Shown in pieces: positions 10,349 to 20,876 of a DNA stretch of 64,000 nt. Origin of the DNA: Pseudo-nitzschia pungens (Eukaryota > Bacillariophyta > Bacillariophyceae > Bacillariales > Bacillariaceae). Position 1 is the first letter of the stretch, and each line of letters begins with the position of its first letter. Both the position numbers and the translations under genes were made by a program. The DNA is taken from the NCBI GenBank assembly GCA_037355855.1, contig CM074758.1:1895001-1959000 (forward strand), written 5' to 3'. The notes beneath the pieces are model-generated. The model was not told the origin of the DNA. It searched no databases and saw only the letters and a program-made list of their open reading frames with translations.

Positions 10349-11993
10349 ATGGCTAGTGACGAGGAAGATCCGTTCGATGTGTTTGGAGACGACGACGATA
10401 GTGACAGCGATTATGGACAACCAATGACCAGTCATGAATCGATGCAAGTTGCAAAATCACTTGTTCAAGCAACGAACGATAAAATGTTGCTCCCGAAAAA
10501 CAATACTGGAGAGGTGAAATCGTCGCCGATGCATTCATCACCGGAAAGATCCAACCAGGATAGTCAATTGGAAGATTTGTCATACTTGAAAGCATGGGAA
10601 AACAAATGGCCTGACCCAATGTATAAGGGGGATATTCTACTTGTATCACCACTACCTGTTGGAGGTGGCCGAGGATACGTGGCCACCAAACCAATTCCAC
10701 CGGGTACTTTGGTATTGGTAGAATCTCCCATGATGAGTTGGCCGGAAGAGCAACTCGGAAAAAAACTTGGCATGGTGTCGGTGAAACACTTGATCGAGCA
10801 TCCAAATGCTTCCAAACTTGTTCACGATCTCGAAGACTTTTACCCAACAAAAGAACAGGTGGATAGATGGCATCGAAATGGAGATGATGCAGGGGAGAAC
10901 GGCAGCGAAGAGTACGAACAAATTCCCCAGATGATCCAGTTCTTACAAACGGAAACAACTCCGACACGGGACGAAGGGGAAAGCGAAGAACAGAACCAAC
11001 AAGCTGATAGTCACAGCGTTCACCATTTGGTTCAACTCGCTCAGAAAGGAGGTGTACTCTCAAGGGATGGTTCGGGGTTGACGGATATTGATATAATACG
11101 CTTGTTGTTGGCGCTTCGATACAATGGTCTTGAATCAGGTGTCTATCGACATGTTGCCATGCTAAATCACGACGATTATCCCAACTGCGCCAAGTTCCTA
11201 CCCACCGATGGCAAGACGTTTTCGGAAGTCCGTACTACGCGACATGTTCAACCAGGCGAATCCTTGACCATTTCGTACCTTCCACGAATCGTAAGTCATG
11301 CCTCGCGGCGAAAAGTGCTTTGGGAGCAGCATCGGTTTGACATTGGCAGTGAACCATCTGACAGGAGCTAGGTACAAAATGGAATTGGTTGGAAAAGGAC
11401 TCCCACCATCACCGGTTCAGGGAGTCGTTGATGAAACATTGACGGATCGCATTGAAAAGGCTACAGAAGAATTGGAAAAGATGCAAGCAGAGATTGAAGC
11501 TGCTCTGCAGTTGTCTCCTTCAGCATCTCCAGAAACGTTCGAGACTGTGAAAGCGTTGGAACAAACTGCTCTGGAACTTTACAAGGAATCCGGAGAGCAG
11601 CTGCAAAATCTGAATCATATTCTGTTGATTCCAATATTGAGTTTACACATGGATGTATGTGCACTGGTTCTAAAGGACACATCACTGACAAATTCAGTTC
11701 AGATAGGGGTGATCTCTCGCCAAATGCTCTCTGCGTATCATCTGCTCCCCCTACAAAAGTCACTGCTCGGGGAAGACCATTTTGATATCGCTCGAACAAC
11801 CTTGGACCTCGCCGATTCCATTTCGCAGCTGCTGTCAAGATCCGCGAAAACTCTTTACGACTTGAAACTTCCTTCGATGACATCTTTTTCTGCCTGGTCC
11901 ACGTACGAAAATGTGAATCGCAAAGAGCACAACCGAGTCAAAGCCCTTTATCCGCACGATGTTGAAAGACACTTAAAAAAATGTGTAAAATGA
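10349..11993 (+). CDS. SET-domain (SMYD-like) protein lacking a MYND finger; one frame break
   Basis: The ATG at 10349 sits in ACCATGG context. The N-terminus is acidic (DDDDSDSDYG). A split SET domain follows: RGYVATKPIPPGTLVLVE at the start, then LNHDDYPNCAKF (NH/PN core) and VQPGESLTISYL, where SET proteins bind S-adenosylmethionine and lysine. SRRKVLWEQHRFDIG is the usual post-SET continuation. The C-terminal part, in the next frame (ARYKMELVGKG to the stop at 11993), is helical and resembles the TPR-like tail of SMYD proteins. The frame moves by +1 between about 11350 and 11371. No GT-AG pair of sensible length repairs it, so an extra base is likeliest. No MYND zinc finger is visible. 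Likely a protein lysine methyltransferase; substrate unknown. The gene converges with the PPR gene 68 bases downstream. Confidence 0.7.
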
Positions 11994-12061
11994 TAATAAT
12001 AGATGCCAATTTATGTACAGTATGATCAAAGGTCGATTCTGTCTGACATGTTTTTAGACAT

Positions 12062-14499
12062 TCATCTGTACGAAACCGATTGATATCTTTGTAATGGCTT
12101 CGCTTTCAGTTGGTGAGCGTTGATTGTGTATTCTTTGTACCAACGACCAGTTTTGATGTCGGTAGCCTCCTTTTCAATCAAGCCGTACTGATGAGCACTC
12201 AACGCGACCTTTATTTGTTTCATGATAGATGGTGTCAGTTGCCCGTCTTCGCAACATCGACGGAAAGTCTTCCGAATGAGACGCCATTGCTCTAGTCTGT
12301 CTTGCACACAGCATCGAATCACACGAAGATATGTATTGTAAGAGATGTAGTTTGCACCGCTAGTTTCTTGAGCTTCCTCCAGAATCATAGTAGCGACGTG
12401 CATCACATCCATTGGATCGTCCGTGCTCGAGTCGGAGTATGCACAAGCGTTCAATGCATTGTTGTAAGTGATAATGATTGGTCGGATTGCTACTTCTTTC
12501 ATTCGATGGACTAATCGAACAGCAATTTTTGCTTTCCCGGGTAGTTTCGACTTCGCAACGACATTGATCAAAACATTGTAAGTGTACACGTTTGGTCTAA
12601 CGTCACCGTCGCCACTCTCCATCTTCGAAAGAATGGAATACGCCCTTTGGAAGGCATCATCTGTTTCACTCAGTGCAATACAATGAAGAACGTTCGTGTA
12701 GGTCAACACATCGGGTTTGAGGTTATTGGAACGAAATTGTCGACTCCTTTCTTCCATCATAGACAGTATTCGCTCCGCTTCATCAGCACTGGAAGGCTTT
12801 CTCTGTTTAGCGAGTGCCTGCAGGTACGAATTGTACGTCCATTTGTTCGGCATCACATCGGTTCGTCCAGATTCAAAGTCGTCTTGCATAATATTGATCC
12901 AACTCTTGATTCGTTCTGGAGCTTCATTGGACTTGGATCGAGCCCATGCATTAACCTGAAAAACGAAAAGAACGGCAAATGTCAGTGAAACTTGAAGCAT
13001 AAAAGGTTTGGAAATACGAGAAATTAATTCGAAACGGGGGTTTTGGTCTTCGCATTGAATATTTAATTCGACACTAGTTGTCGGAACTTACGCATGCATT
13101 GAACGACCGATTGTGTGGTCTGACGGAATAATCTCCTGTTCGCTGGTAGATTTCAGTCATTTCCTTCAGAAGGGTCTCAACTTGATATGGCGCGGATGGA
13201 TGATTCCCTTTCGTAATGCAGTTCATGACGGCGTTGTATGTTGTGTAATCTGGACGACAAAAGGAGTTGGTTTCTCCGAGCTTTTTCATTTTCTCGAGAA
13301 TCGCTAGTGCCTTGTCGCCCTTGTCCCGAAGGTGCGACCATGTGTAACAGAAGATAATGCAGTTGTACGTAAACTTATTCGGAGCCGTTCGAGACGATTC
13401 ACCTCGTGCGGAAGCTTCCATTTCTTCCAGCAGTGCCTCGGCCTTTCTGGCTAGGTCGCGGTCTCCGCTCTTGCTCCATCCGGAAAGCACTATATTATAA
13501 GCTACGCGCGAAAACAAATTCACCCAAACGTAAGTGTTGCGATTCGATCGATCGGATCCGTTCTCTATCCGAGTACGCACGATGCGCTGATTCGTTCGTC
13601 GAGCTACTCGATACGATACTGTACTCACTTTTTCTGTCGGGTTTAGACTTCGGGTCCGGATGTTCTTTCATTTTGCGAAGGTGCGATTCTGCGAGGCGCG
13701 CCGTCTGGGCGGCGTGGACTCTTGGATCTTTCATGGAGTCGACCAGCGAAGAAAGATAAACGTTGTGGCAACTCGAGGTGACGTCGATGGTAAATCCGCT
13801 CTCCGACAGACTTTGCATGCGGCACAACAAATCGAGGACGTTTTGGGGGGCATCCCGCTCGCCCGTGCCGGCAAATGCTTTCAGCACAGACGCGTACGTT
13901 TCGTCGTTCGGTCGGACATCCGTCTCTCCCTCGGATATGAGGCAATACAACTTGTTGATGATTCGCACCGCGTGATCGGGTGCATCCTTGGATTTCGAGT
14001 GTGCGTAGGCACCCAAAATGGAATTCCACGCGTCGATTGCCGGCTGCAGGTCTCTGTCCTGTCCGCTATTATAGGCGTGCTGCATGGCATCCAAAATTTC
14101 TTCCGCTCGGCTGGCACTGCCGGTTTCGTACGACTTGGACCAGCTCGAAATAATTTCGTGGTAAATATCTCTCGTTTTCAGATCGAGAGCAAACGGATTT
14201 TCGGCCTGTTTCTCTTCGATCAATCTCCGCAACAGACGTTCCTGTTGAATCGCGGGATGAGGCCTTCCGGAACCACTGCTTCGTTTCGACCACATGCTTA
14301 TGACATTAACGACTTTTTCGCAGTCTCGCTGCGTCCAATTTCCAACGGTTTGGTTCGCGTCCAACAAATCTCGCGTCACTTTTTCCAACGAGAAGTAATT
14401 TGTTCTGTTGTCGTCATTGCTCTTCCATTCCACATCATTGTCCTCCTGGTCATCATTGTCCTCCTGCTCCCCGCTGTCTTGGTTGGTATCAGTTTCCCC
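12062..14499 (-). CDS. Pentatricopeptide repeat (PPR) protein
   Basis: Minus-strand exons: from at most 14499 to 13629, then 13501-13092, then 12955-12062. The introns (13502-13628, GTGAGT; 12956-13091, GTAAGT) join reading frames exactly and restore the PPR helices, for example TYNIVLSGWSK across the first and NACVNAWARSK across the second. At least eight 35-residue-type PPR motifs are recognisable by phrases such as PNKFTYNCII, RPDYTTYNAVMN, PNKWTYNSYLQAL, KPDVLTYTNVLHCI, RPNVYTYNVLINV and RPIIITYNNALNAC. PPR proteins bind RNA in mitochondria or plastids. The N-terminus is not resolved. Reading upstream there is no in-frame ATG before a TAG at 14500-14502, which could itself be an intron acceptor, so one or more short 5' exons, carrying the organelle-targeting leader, probably lie in 14503-14900. 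Confidence 0.85.
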
Positions 14500-14502
14500 C
14501 TA

Positions 14503-15852
14503 TCTTTTCAGAGTCATAGTCCGCCTGCCGATTGCCCTTGTTGGTATCTTTTACTTTTATTTTTGCGATCGGGAAAGTATTCCCCACACGACAACGGTCG
14601 TCTTCGCTTCTGTCATTGTACAACGCAGTGTCGATGCCATGGGAGACTTCACTTCGTTGGGACATAAAGCGAATAGTTGCAAGAGATTTCGAGGAGTGCG
14701 AATGGTGGATGCAATTGCGGAGATAGCGGTAGCAAAGACCATGCTTCGATTGTGGAAAGCAAGAAGACAGTTACAGGAAAGGATACCTTTCTCGGTCGCT
14801 TCCTCGTCGGCCATCGGATACTTGTTGTCTGCTGCATTGTCTCAAACTCAATGTGATTGCCTTTGTTAGTTGTGGATGTTGAAGGCAAAGACTAGTAGGT
14901 GTCGATTTTCGATGAGACAGGGAGAGTGTTGTGACCGAAACTCATTCTGCAACCCTCCTTCGGATCGATTGATTCTGTTCGGCATTTGAACAAAAAACGA
15001 AATTCGGTGTCTTCTTCAAGCGTTCACAAAGAAACCAACAGGAGGGTTGGCCGTTCCTCTCGGTTGTTCTTTGTCGACCAGGTTGACGAACCAAATGCTG
15101 GCAAACCGCAAACACAGATCCGGAACCCAGAAACTCGTACGTAGTAAAGTACTTCCACGTACCTACAAAATTCCTCGGATGACAAGCTGCTAAATTCTGT
15201 AGCGATCTGTGATACAACGTATTTCCATACATATGACATATGAGTACTAAAGATAGGAAGTTGTGCAAGTCCGACGAACACTGCGAGGGTCAAGCGAACT
15301 GTGGTCTTGTTGGCGGCAACTTTTTCGAGAAAAATGGCAACATACCGGTAAGTTAACCTTTTAAAATGCGTAGATAGATCTGACTTTTAAAGACGAGCAC
15401 GGTACGAGTAGTGTTCAACTTTGATGATTTCAATTTCAGTCATCGAATCGAAGGTCAAGGCAGAAATGCATCTATCAACGAAATTGAAGGCAACTTATAG
15501 TAGCATCACAGTGGCATGCGTTGGGTTTCGTTGGTAAAAGAAGACAAAAGACAATCAATTGGACATAATAGATTTCTGGTGGCAACAACGTAAAACACCA
15601 TTCGGCGTGATCCCTTTGCTACAAATAATAGTATTATTATCAGATTGCGGTGAGACTGAAAGGCCCTGACCAGTTGTACGATGTAGCATTACGTTCAATA
15701 GTTATTCTTGCGAACGATCCGAAGGGCAGATTGTCGTCATGATCATTTTTTCAAAACAGTTATGGTCAATGTAGGAGACCGTTGTCCAGTAGCAGTTCGA
15801 AAACTTTCTTTTCTTTGTAATTATCCAAGTCGGCAATACACTCTTCTGACAC
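14503..15852. other. Intergenic region with probable 5' exon of the PPR gene
   Basis: 14503-14900 probably holds the missing first exon of the PPR gene. On the minus strand a methionine at 14739 opens a serine/arginine-rich stretch of the kind seen in mitochondrial leaders, but I could not place its donor site. 14900-15852 shows nothing recognisable. Confidence 0.35.
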
Positions 15853-16948
15853 CTACAGTCTTCTTTTTTCCGTCGCCTTGATTGCACTCTGAACCACATT
15901 GGAGCACGAAATCTGGGAAAACTCACGAACCAGCCGCTGAATTCTTCCATCCGCCAAAACGAAAAGGGTCATACTCCATCGGTTTTCTCCAAGTGCTGTG
16001 TATGCTTGCATCCATTCCCTCTTTTCGTCGGAGTACAAGCGAATTGCCGAATCCGAAATATTGTTCTTTTTCAGAAACCTGCGGTTTTGAGCGGGAGTGT
16101 CGGCGTTCACAAAGATAATTTTGTTGAAGATATCCTTCGGCAAAGCGGCCGACAACTCCACCACCGTGCCGTGGAACTCGGGTGACTTTTCCCGTGGCTC
16201 GCTCAAAACAACCACGTAATCCGAATTGTCACGCAACCACGGTATCAATCGTTTCGCGGCGGCCGCTCCGATGGCGTTTTCCGATTTGATAGATACCAAT
16301 TCTTCGAACGCCTCGGCGGGGGCCGGATCTCCCTCGAATTTTCGATCGACTCCCTTGCCTGATTGTGACAACGAGTCACGTGGTGGGCCAACCATTAAAA
16401 CACAAATTCAAGGCACGTTATTAGGATCAACAACATCAAGCGTTTGAATGCGAAAACAGTCGGAGAAGAATTGCCTAGGGGCAGGACTTACGGTAGGCGT
16501 CGATGTTTTCCTCTTCTTGTTGCTGGCTGAGGTAATTGTCGCCCAGTTCACCATCGGTCTTGAACGAAGCAGAGTGCGAATTGAGAAGTTCTTCGAATCG
16601 CTTTCGATCGTTGATTTCCTTGAGTTGCTCGTCCGTCATTCGAATCTTCTTTTCATCGCTTTCCGAAGGGGAAGACGATTTCGCTTTCTCTGCTGCTTGC
16701 TGCCTCGCAAGCATTGCTTTTCTCTGTAACTCCGCTTGCTTGTTTCGAAGCTTCCCCATGAACAAAGACGTGCTGCCATGTTTTGATTTTCCGTTCGTAT
16801 TGCGTTGATTGTTGTTCTTTGGAGAGGAGACAACCGAAAATGGCTGGTTTGGGGTTCCTAAACTACGGCATTGTTGGAACGCCGTAGTGAAGACCGTTGT
16901 CACGATGAAGAAGAGCAATCGTAACTTGCTTTTGGTTGTTGCATTCAT
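15853..16948 (-). CDS. Plastid-type protein of unknown function
   Basis: Minus-strand exons 16948-16492 and 16358-15853, joined by a GTAAGT/ATCAG intron of 133 nt in phase 1; 320 residues. The N-terminus MNATTKSKLRLLFFIVTTVF followed by TTAF (F24) reads as a signal peptide plus plastid cleavage motif. A charged, Ala/Gln-rich stretch (about residues 70-110) follows with predicted coiled-coil character. The C-terminal half has conserved-looking, folded sequence (DYVVVLSEPREKSPEFHG, KIIFVNADTPAQNRRFL, ALGENRWSMTLFVLADGRIQ). The alternating strand-helix pattern hints at a thioredoxin-like fold, but I see no CXXC and do not recognise the family. Confidence 0.7.
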
Positions 16949-17450
16949 TGTTGCCTTCAATTGTAGCGCTCGATAAGGTACTCTACGGTTCAAGGGTAAG
17001 AATACCCACCTCAGGGTAACTTAATTAAGATTACTGGTAGACGTGATGGTGTCGATGAATTGCTGGATGATTTTAGCGGAGGATGATTGTTTCTTGTTCG
17101 TTGATTTTTTGATTGAGATGATGAGATCTGAACATGGTAACTTACGTATGAGTCAAATTAGACGAATGCGGGAGAAACCTGACCTACGTACGAGCTCGTA
17201 CCTACCGTATGTCGAACACAGAATACGTACTACGTAATACACGTACCCATACTGTACGTCCTACTATTATCATTTTACGAAGTAATAAGGTTACGAAGGA
17301 CGACGTACGTAGTACGGTAATTCATACCTACCGTACCACAAATGCAATGAAGTATTCATAGTATTCATACGGTACCACGGTACGAGTACAAGTACCAGCA
17401 ACTTGTTTGCACTGGTCTAAACCTCCAAGAAATGCAACTATGGATGTAAA
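16949..17450. other. Intergenic region rich in TACGTA/GTAC words
   Basis: No gene. It contains GGGTAACTTAATTAAGATTA near 17013-17032, ATAAGGTTAC at 17285-17294 and many GTACGTA and CGTACGTAGTACG-type words between 17180 and 17400. Confidence 0.4.
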
Positions 17451-17632
17451 ATGATCTGGAACATTATGGAAAAAAAAACTTTTCTGGAAAATTTCCATTT
17501 TCATGCGCATTGTGCGCGCGACTACTCTCAAAAAATCTTAGGGCAATAACGGCTCTTCTATATTTAAAGAAGAGCGACCATAATTTAACGGTCTTCAACC
17601 GTCATCTTTGTCCTCAAAAAACGATTGTCCTC

Positions 17633-17724
17633 AAAAAGTGTCCTCAACGATTTTGTCCTCAACAGACTGTCCTCAACCATTATGTCCTCAAAAATTATGT
17701 CCTCAACGTTTTGTCCTCAACCTC
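17633..17724. repeat. Left arm of perfect 92-bp inverted repeat
   Basis: Composed of copies of GTCCTCAA at irregular 11-15-base spacing. It is the exact complement of 17740-17831, separated by a 15-base spacer that itself contains AACGTT. Confidence 0.85.
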
Positions 17725-17739
17725 AACGTTGAAGTCATA

Positions 17740-17831
17740 GAGGTTGAGGACAAAACGTTGAGGACATAATTTTTGAGGACATAATGGTTGAGGACAGTCT
17801 GTTGAGGACAAAATCGTTGAGGACACTTTTT
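17740..17831. repeat. Right arm of perfect 92-bp inverted repeat
   Basis: Exact complement of 17633-17724, made of TTGAGGAC units. Three further TTGAGGACA-like units continue to about 17865 with looser symmetry. Confidence 0.85.
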
Positions 17832-18010
17832 GAGGACACGTTTTGAGGACAGTTTTGAGGACACTCTGCGTACTCGTACAGCCGTTAAAGTGGATATTCA
17901 ACAAAAAACAGCCGTTAAAAATACATCAATTTTATTGCGCGCAACGCGCATGAATATGGAAATTTTCTCAAAAAAACTTTTTTCCATAATGTTCCTGGAC
18001 AAGAGTCATG

Positions 18011-19421
18011 TCATTTAATTGACAATGAACAAAAAACAACATGGCTGTAGGTGTCAGGGACCCAAGCAAAAACACATGACCCCTCCCGCTCTGCACAGGG
18101 ATCCTTTTACTACTAGGAGTATGGATCCAAGGCTTGTGCTGGGAGGCTCTTCTTCTTCCTCTTCAGAACTAGTACTACTACAGCAGTAGTGGTACTGGCA
18201 GTACTAGTACTACTATGAACTACACGGAGTAAATTGAAGCAGAGCAGATTAGGAACTCACTGTGATATGGATCAGAGTAAGATTACAGAGATCTTCTACT
18301 AGTGAGGAACTTGGCATCTCATTCACTTGCTAAAAATTGGTTTCTGCTGCATGGTCAATCCGAACAAGTAGTAGTAGTAAATCTTACTGCTCTTTCTTCA
18401 AATTACACGGAAAATGATTTTTCATACGCTTCCACTCATTACTAGGAGTAAGCATTAACTTACAGTAAGACCATAAGGTTTTACGTAAGGACTTGCAAAC
18501 CAAAAAAATTGAGAAATAACTCCGTCGGTTTCATTTTTATCATACCGAAATAGTTCGAGCAAGGCGCAGCAAGACGCAGCAAGACTGCTCGCCTCATACG
18601 TCATTTCGGTTGAAAAAATGGAATAAGACTAAACTATCACGTTGATCACCAATATCCGTGTTTGTATTCGATGACATACCCGCGGTATCGTAACCAGTGT
18701 CGAGGAAATGCATGCGTTCCGTTGCTTGCCGAAAATATCCTTTTGGGGACAAATAATTAGAACTGATGACGTCCGACATGGAGGAGCGGACTGAATTTTT
18801 CGCTTCACTCATTTTTGTATGATACCGTATCAGTTTTTACAGATATGCGTTGCTTTACGTTGGAGTTTATGTGTACATACAAGACTTGCATGTTTTTCGT
18901 CGCTACAAAAAAATATTATTGCTCTATTTGTTATCTATCGTCCAACGCAGAATTAGGAAGCGCACCTATGCATTAAAAGCGACATTGAACATAGAGTATT
19001 GCCTATCGTCGACTCCATGCGCAACAGTTCGCTGAAGTCGTTGAGGCGCGGAGTCGAGGCTTATTCCGGTTCCGTTGGAGCATGCTGTTTCGATGTCTTT
19101 TTCGGCGAAGCTGGCTTGACGCGCGCGATGTTTTGTCCCATGGGATATCCCGTATCAAGCGTTGGATTGCCCTACTCCTGCGACTATCGCAAAGCTTCAC
19201 ACATTAGAGGTGCTTCAAACAAATTTTCGACTAAAACCTTTTATTCTATCCCATTGAGAAGATCCCAAACCAGTCTTAAACGGATCTCCACCTGATCTTC
19301 TACTGGTACCGCTTTATCGTGTGAGCACAACAGGAAAGTGCATTGTTGATATTTCAGAACAACAGGAAAGGTCGAAAAAATTCAGCGGAATCAAGAACAT
19401 CGTCACATTTGAAAAGCAACA
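18011..19421. other. Intergenic region before the cyclin gene
   Basis: No supported gene. 18110-18240 is rich in ACTAGTACTACT-type simple sequence. On the minus strand an ATG at 18812 opens a 72-codon frame of reasonable composition, and peptide-like fragments occur at 18960-19200, but frames are broken and nothing is recognisable; at most a decayed gene. The 19300-19421 stretch is probably the cyclin 5' UTR. Confidence 0.35.
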
Positions 19422-20360
19422 ATGATGGATATGGTATGCACACCTACATCTTCAGTGTCCTCTGAGCAAGATGATGACGTTGGAGATATCATAACTAATA
19501 TGCTCAGGCAGGAAAGAACTACATACAAACGTGAGGATTATTTGACTTTGTTGCTACCATCCAAGCTTGATGCCGATGAGACGATCGATGCGTCGTGGAG
19601 ACAACGCATAGTTGAATGGATGTACGGTGTTGTAGACCACTGTAACCTCAGGCGAGAATCTGTAGCAGTTGCAACGTATTTTCTTGACATTGCTTCCTGC
19701 CGTGATTTGGTACGCTCCCGAAAGGACTTCCAGCTCGTAGCGATGACGAGTCTCATGCTTTCGATTAAATTGAACGATTCAACAATGGTAAAGCTAGACA
19801 GTATGGTGAGACTCGGGCGAGGGTTGTTCAATGAAGCCGATGTTATTGGAATGGAATCGAAAATGCTCAAGGCGTTCACATGGCATGTGCACCCACCTAC
19901 TCCAGTTTGCTTTATGCGACAGCTTCTGAGGTTGCTTCCATCCGAATCTACACCGGTGGCTAGATACATTATTGTGGAGGTAACAAGATTTGTTTCTGAA
20001 ATTTCAGCTTGTCTGTACAAGTTTGTGAAGTACCCCGCATCCTCTATGGCATTTGCAGCGATCATCATCTCAATGGAACGCATTGACGAGGCTACTTTAC
20101 CTTTGTGGCAAAGACATCAATTCTTGTACAACGTTGCCTCCAGAACAGGTCTGGAGAGCACTTCTTGGGATGTCTTGCACGCTGCCGATGACTTGCGGAT
20201 TTCGTTGGACAACAATGTGAATTTGCAAGACTTGATGAGGACGATTGACGCTCAATGCGTTCGGGCAAACCAAACGGTTGCCTCGAAGACGCCGAAGGAT
20301 CATGCGATGGAAATCTCTGGTCCTGACTCTCCAAGAGAAGTTTCGGCTGGGGTATACTGA
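19422..20360 (+). CDS. Cyclin (diatom-type)
   Basis: Single exon, 312 residues, ATG at 19422 directly followed by a second ATG codon context. The cyclin box N-terminal fold starts at about residue 57 with WRQRIVEWMYGVVDHCNLRRESVAVATYFLDI, with the expected arginine and later lysine (SIKLND) of the cyclin core that contact a CDK. The second fold begins near residue 150 (HPPTPVCFMRQLLRLLP). The sequence is divergent from animal A/B/D cyclins and fits the expanded cyclin family of diatoms, which regulate CDKs in response to light and nutrients. No destruction box or PEST region is obvious. The partner and phase are not predictable from sequence. Confidence 0.85.
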   Translation: MMDMVCTPTSSVSSEQDDDVGDIITNMLRQERTTYKREDYLTLLLPSKLDADETIDASWRQRIVEWMYGVVDHCNLRRESVAVATYFLDIASCRDLVRSRKDFQLVAMTSLMLSIKLNDSTMVKLDSMVRLGRGLFNEADVIGMESKMLKAFTWHVHPPTPVCFMRQLLRLLPSESTPVARYIIVEVTRFVSEISACLYKFVKYPASSMAFAAIIISMERIDEATLPLWQRHQFLYNVASRTGLESTSWDVLHAADDLRISLDNNVNLQDLMRTIDAQCVRANQTVASKTPKDHAMEISGPDSPREVSAGVY

Positions 20361-20876
20361 AACTTTCAATCCATTTCATTGCGTATTTGCGTATCATAGA
20401 GCACTCACATCCAATCAATAGACAAGAATGAATGACCACTAAGCTACTTGAGTGGCTCATTCGTCCACATAGAAAAATAAAGACAAATGAAAAAAGACTT
20501 CTTTCTCAATGTTTTCTCCGTGGAGAAGTATTCGTTCGCCAGGATTACGTCCGCAATCTATCGCAATCCAAAGGCTCATGTGTTTCCCGCAGCATAACAA
20601 GTCTCCAAAACTTCGAATCTATGTAATGCACAGAATACCTTCTTTAGGTACTTCCCTCTGTATCAAACAGATCTCCTTGCTACACAGCCCAATCCTGTTT
20701 CGAATCAGGAATAATCCCAAAAGACCGTAGTTCTCGATGGGAACTCTGTTTCCCAAACCAGAACTATTATCATTGAAATACAAGTTGGATCGAATATCAT
20801 CTGCGTGAATCGAAAAGATCGAATGCGAGGAAACGTCCGATTCGTGCATTCTCGTATCGAATAACTTTGTTTGCTC
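20361..20876. other. Convergent 3' region
   Basis: Lies between the 3' ends of the cyclin and MFS genes. AT-rich, with no gene or clear signal beyond what 3' UTRs would contain. Confidence 0.5.

Larger units (their letters stand above)
17451..18010. mobile_element. Foldback-type element with long inverted repeats
   Basis: The outer arms, about 17458-17519 and 17937-17995, are imperfect complements (GGAACATTATGG versus CCATAATGTTCC, GGAAAATTTCCAT versus ATGGAAATTTTC, CATGCGCATTG versus GCGCATG). The interior contains a perfect 92-bp inverted repeat built from tandem TGTCCTCAA units and their complements. AACGGCT/AGCCGTT words lie between the outer and inner arms. No protein is encoded. The whole strand could fold on itself, as in foldback or MITE-like transposons. 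Confidence 0.75.

Noticed and set aside
11291..11371. Intron starting at GTAAGT (11291) to explain the SET-gene frame change
   Set aside because: No acceptor restores the frame, and the intron would remove the conserved post-SET segment RRKVLWEQHRFDIG.
13660..14667. 335-codon open frame on the plus strand opposite the PPR gene
   Set aside because: The start is not ATG and the PPR repeats on the minus strand explain the region.
17180..17400. TACGTA/GTAC-rich DNA as a telomere or centromere signal
   Set aside because: Units are irregular and short, and similar words are scattered through other intergenic regions.
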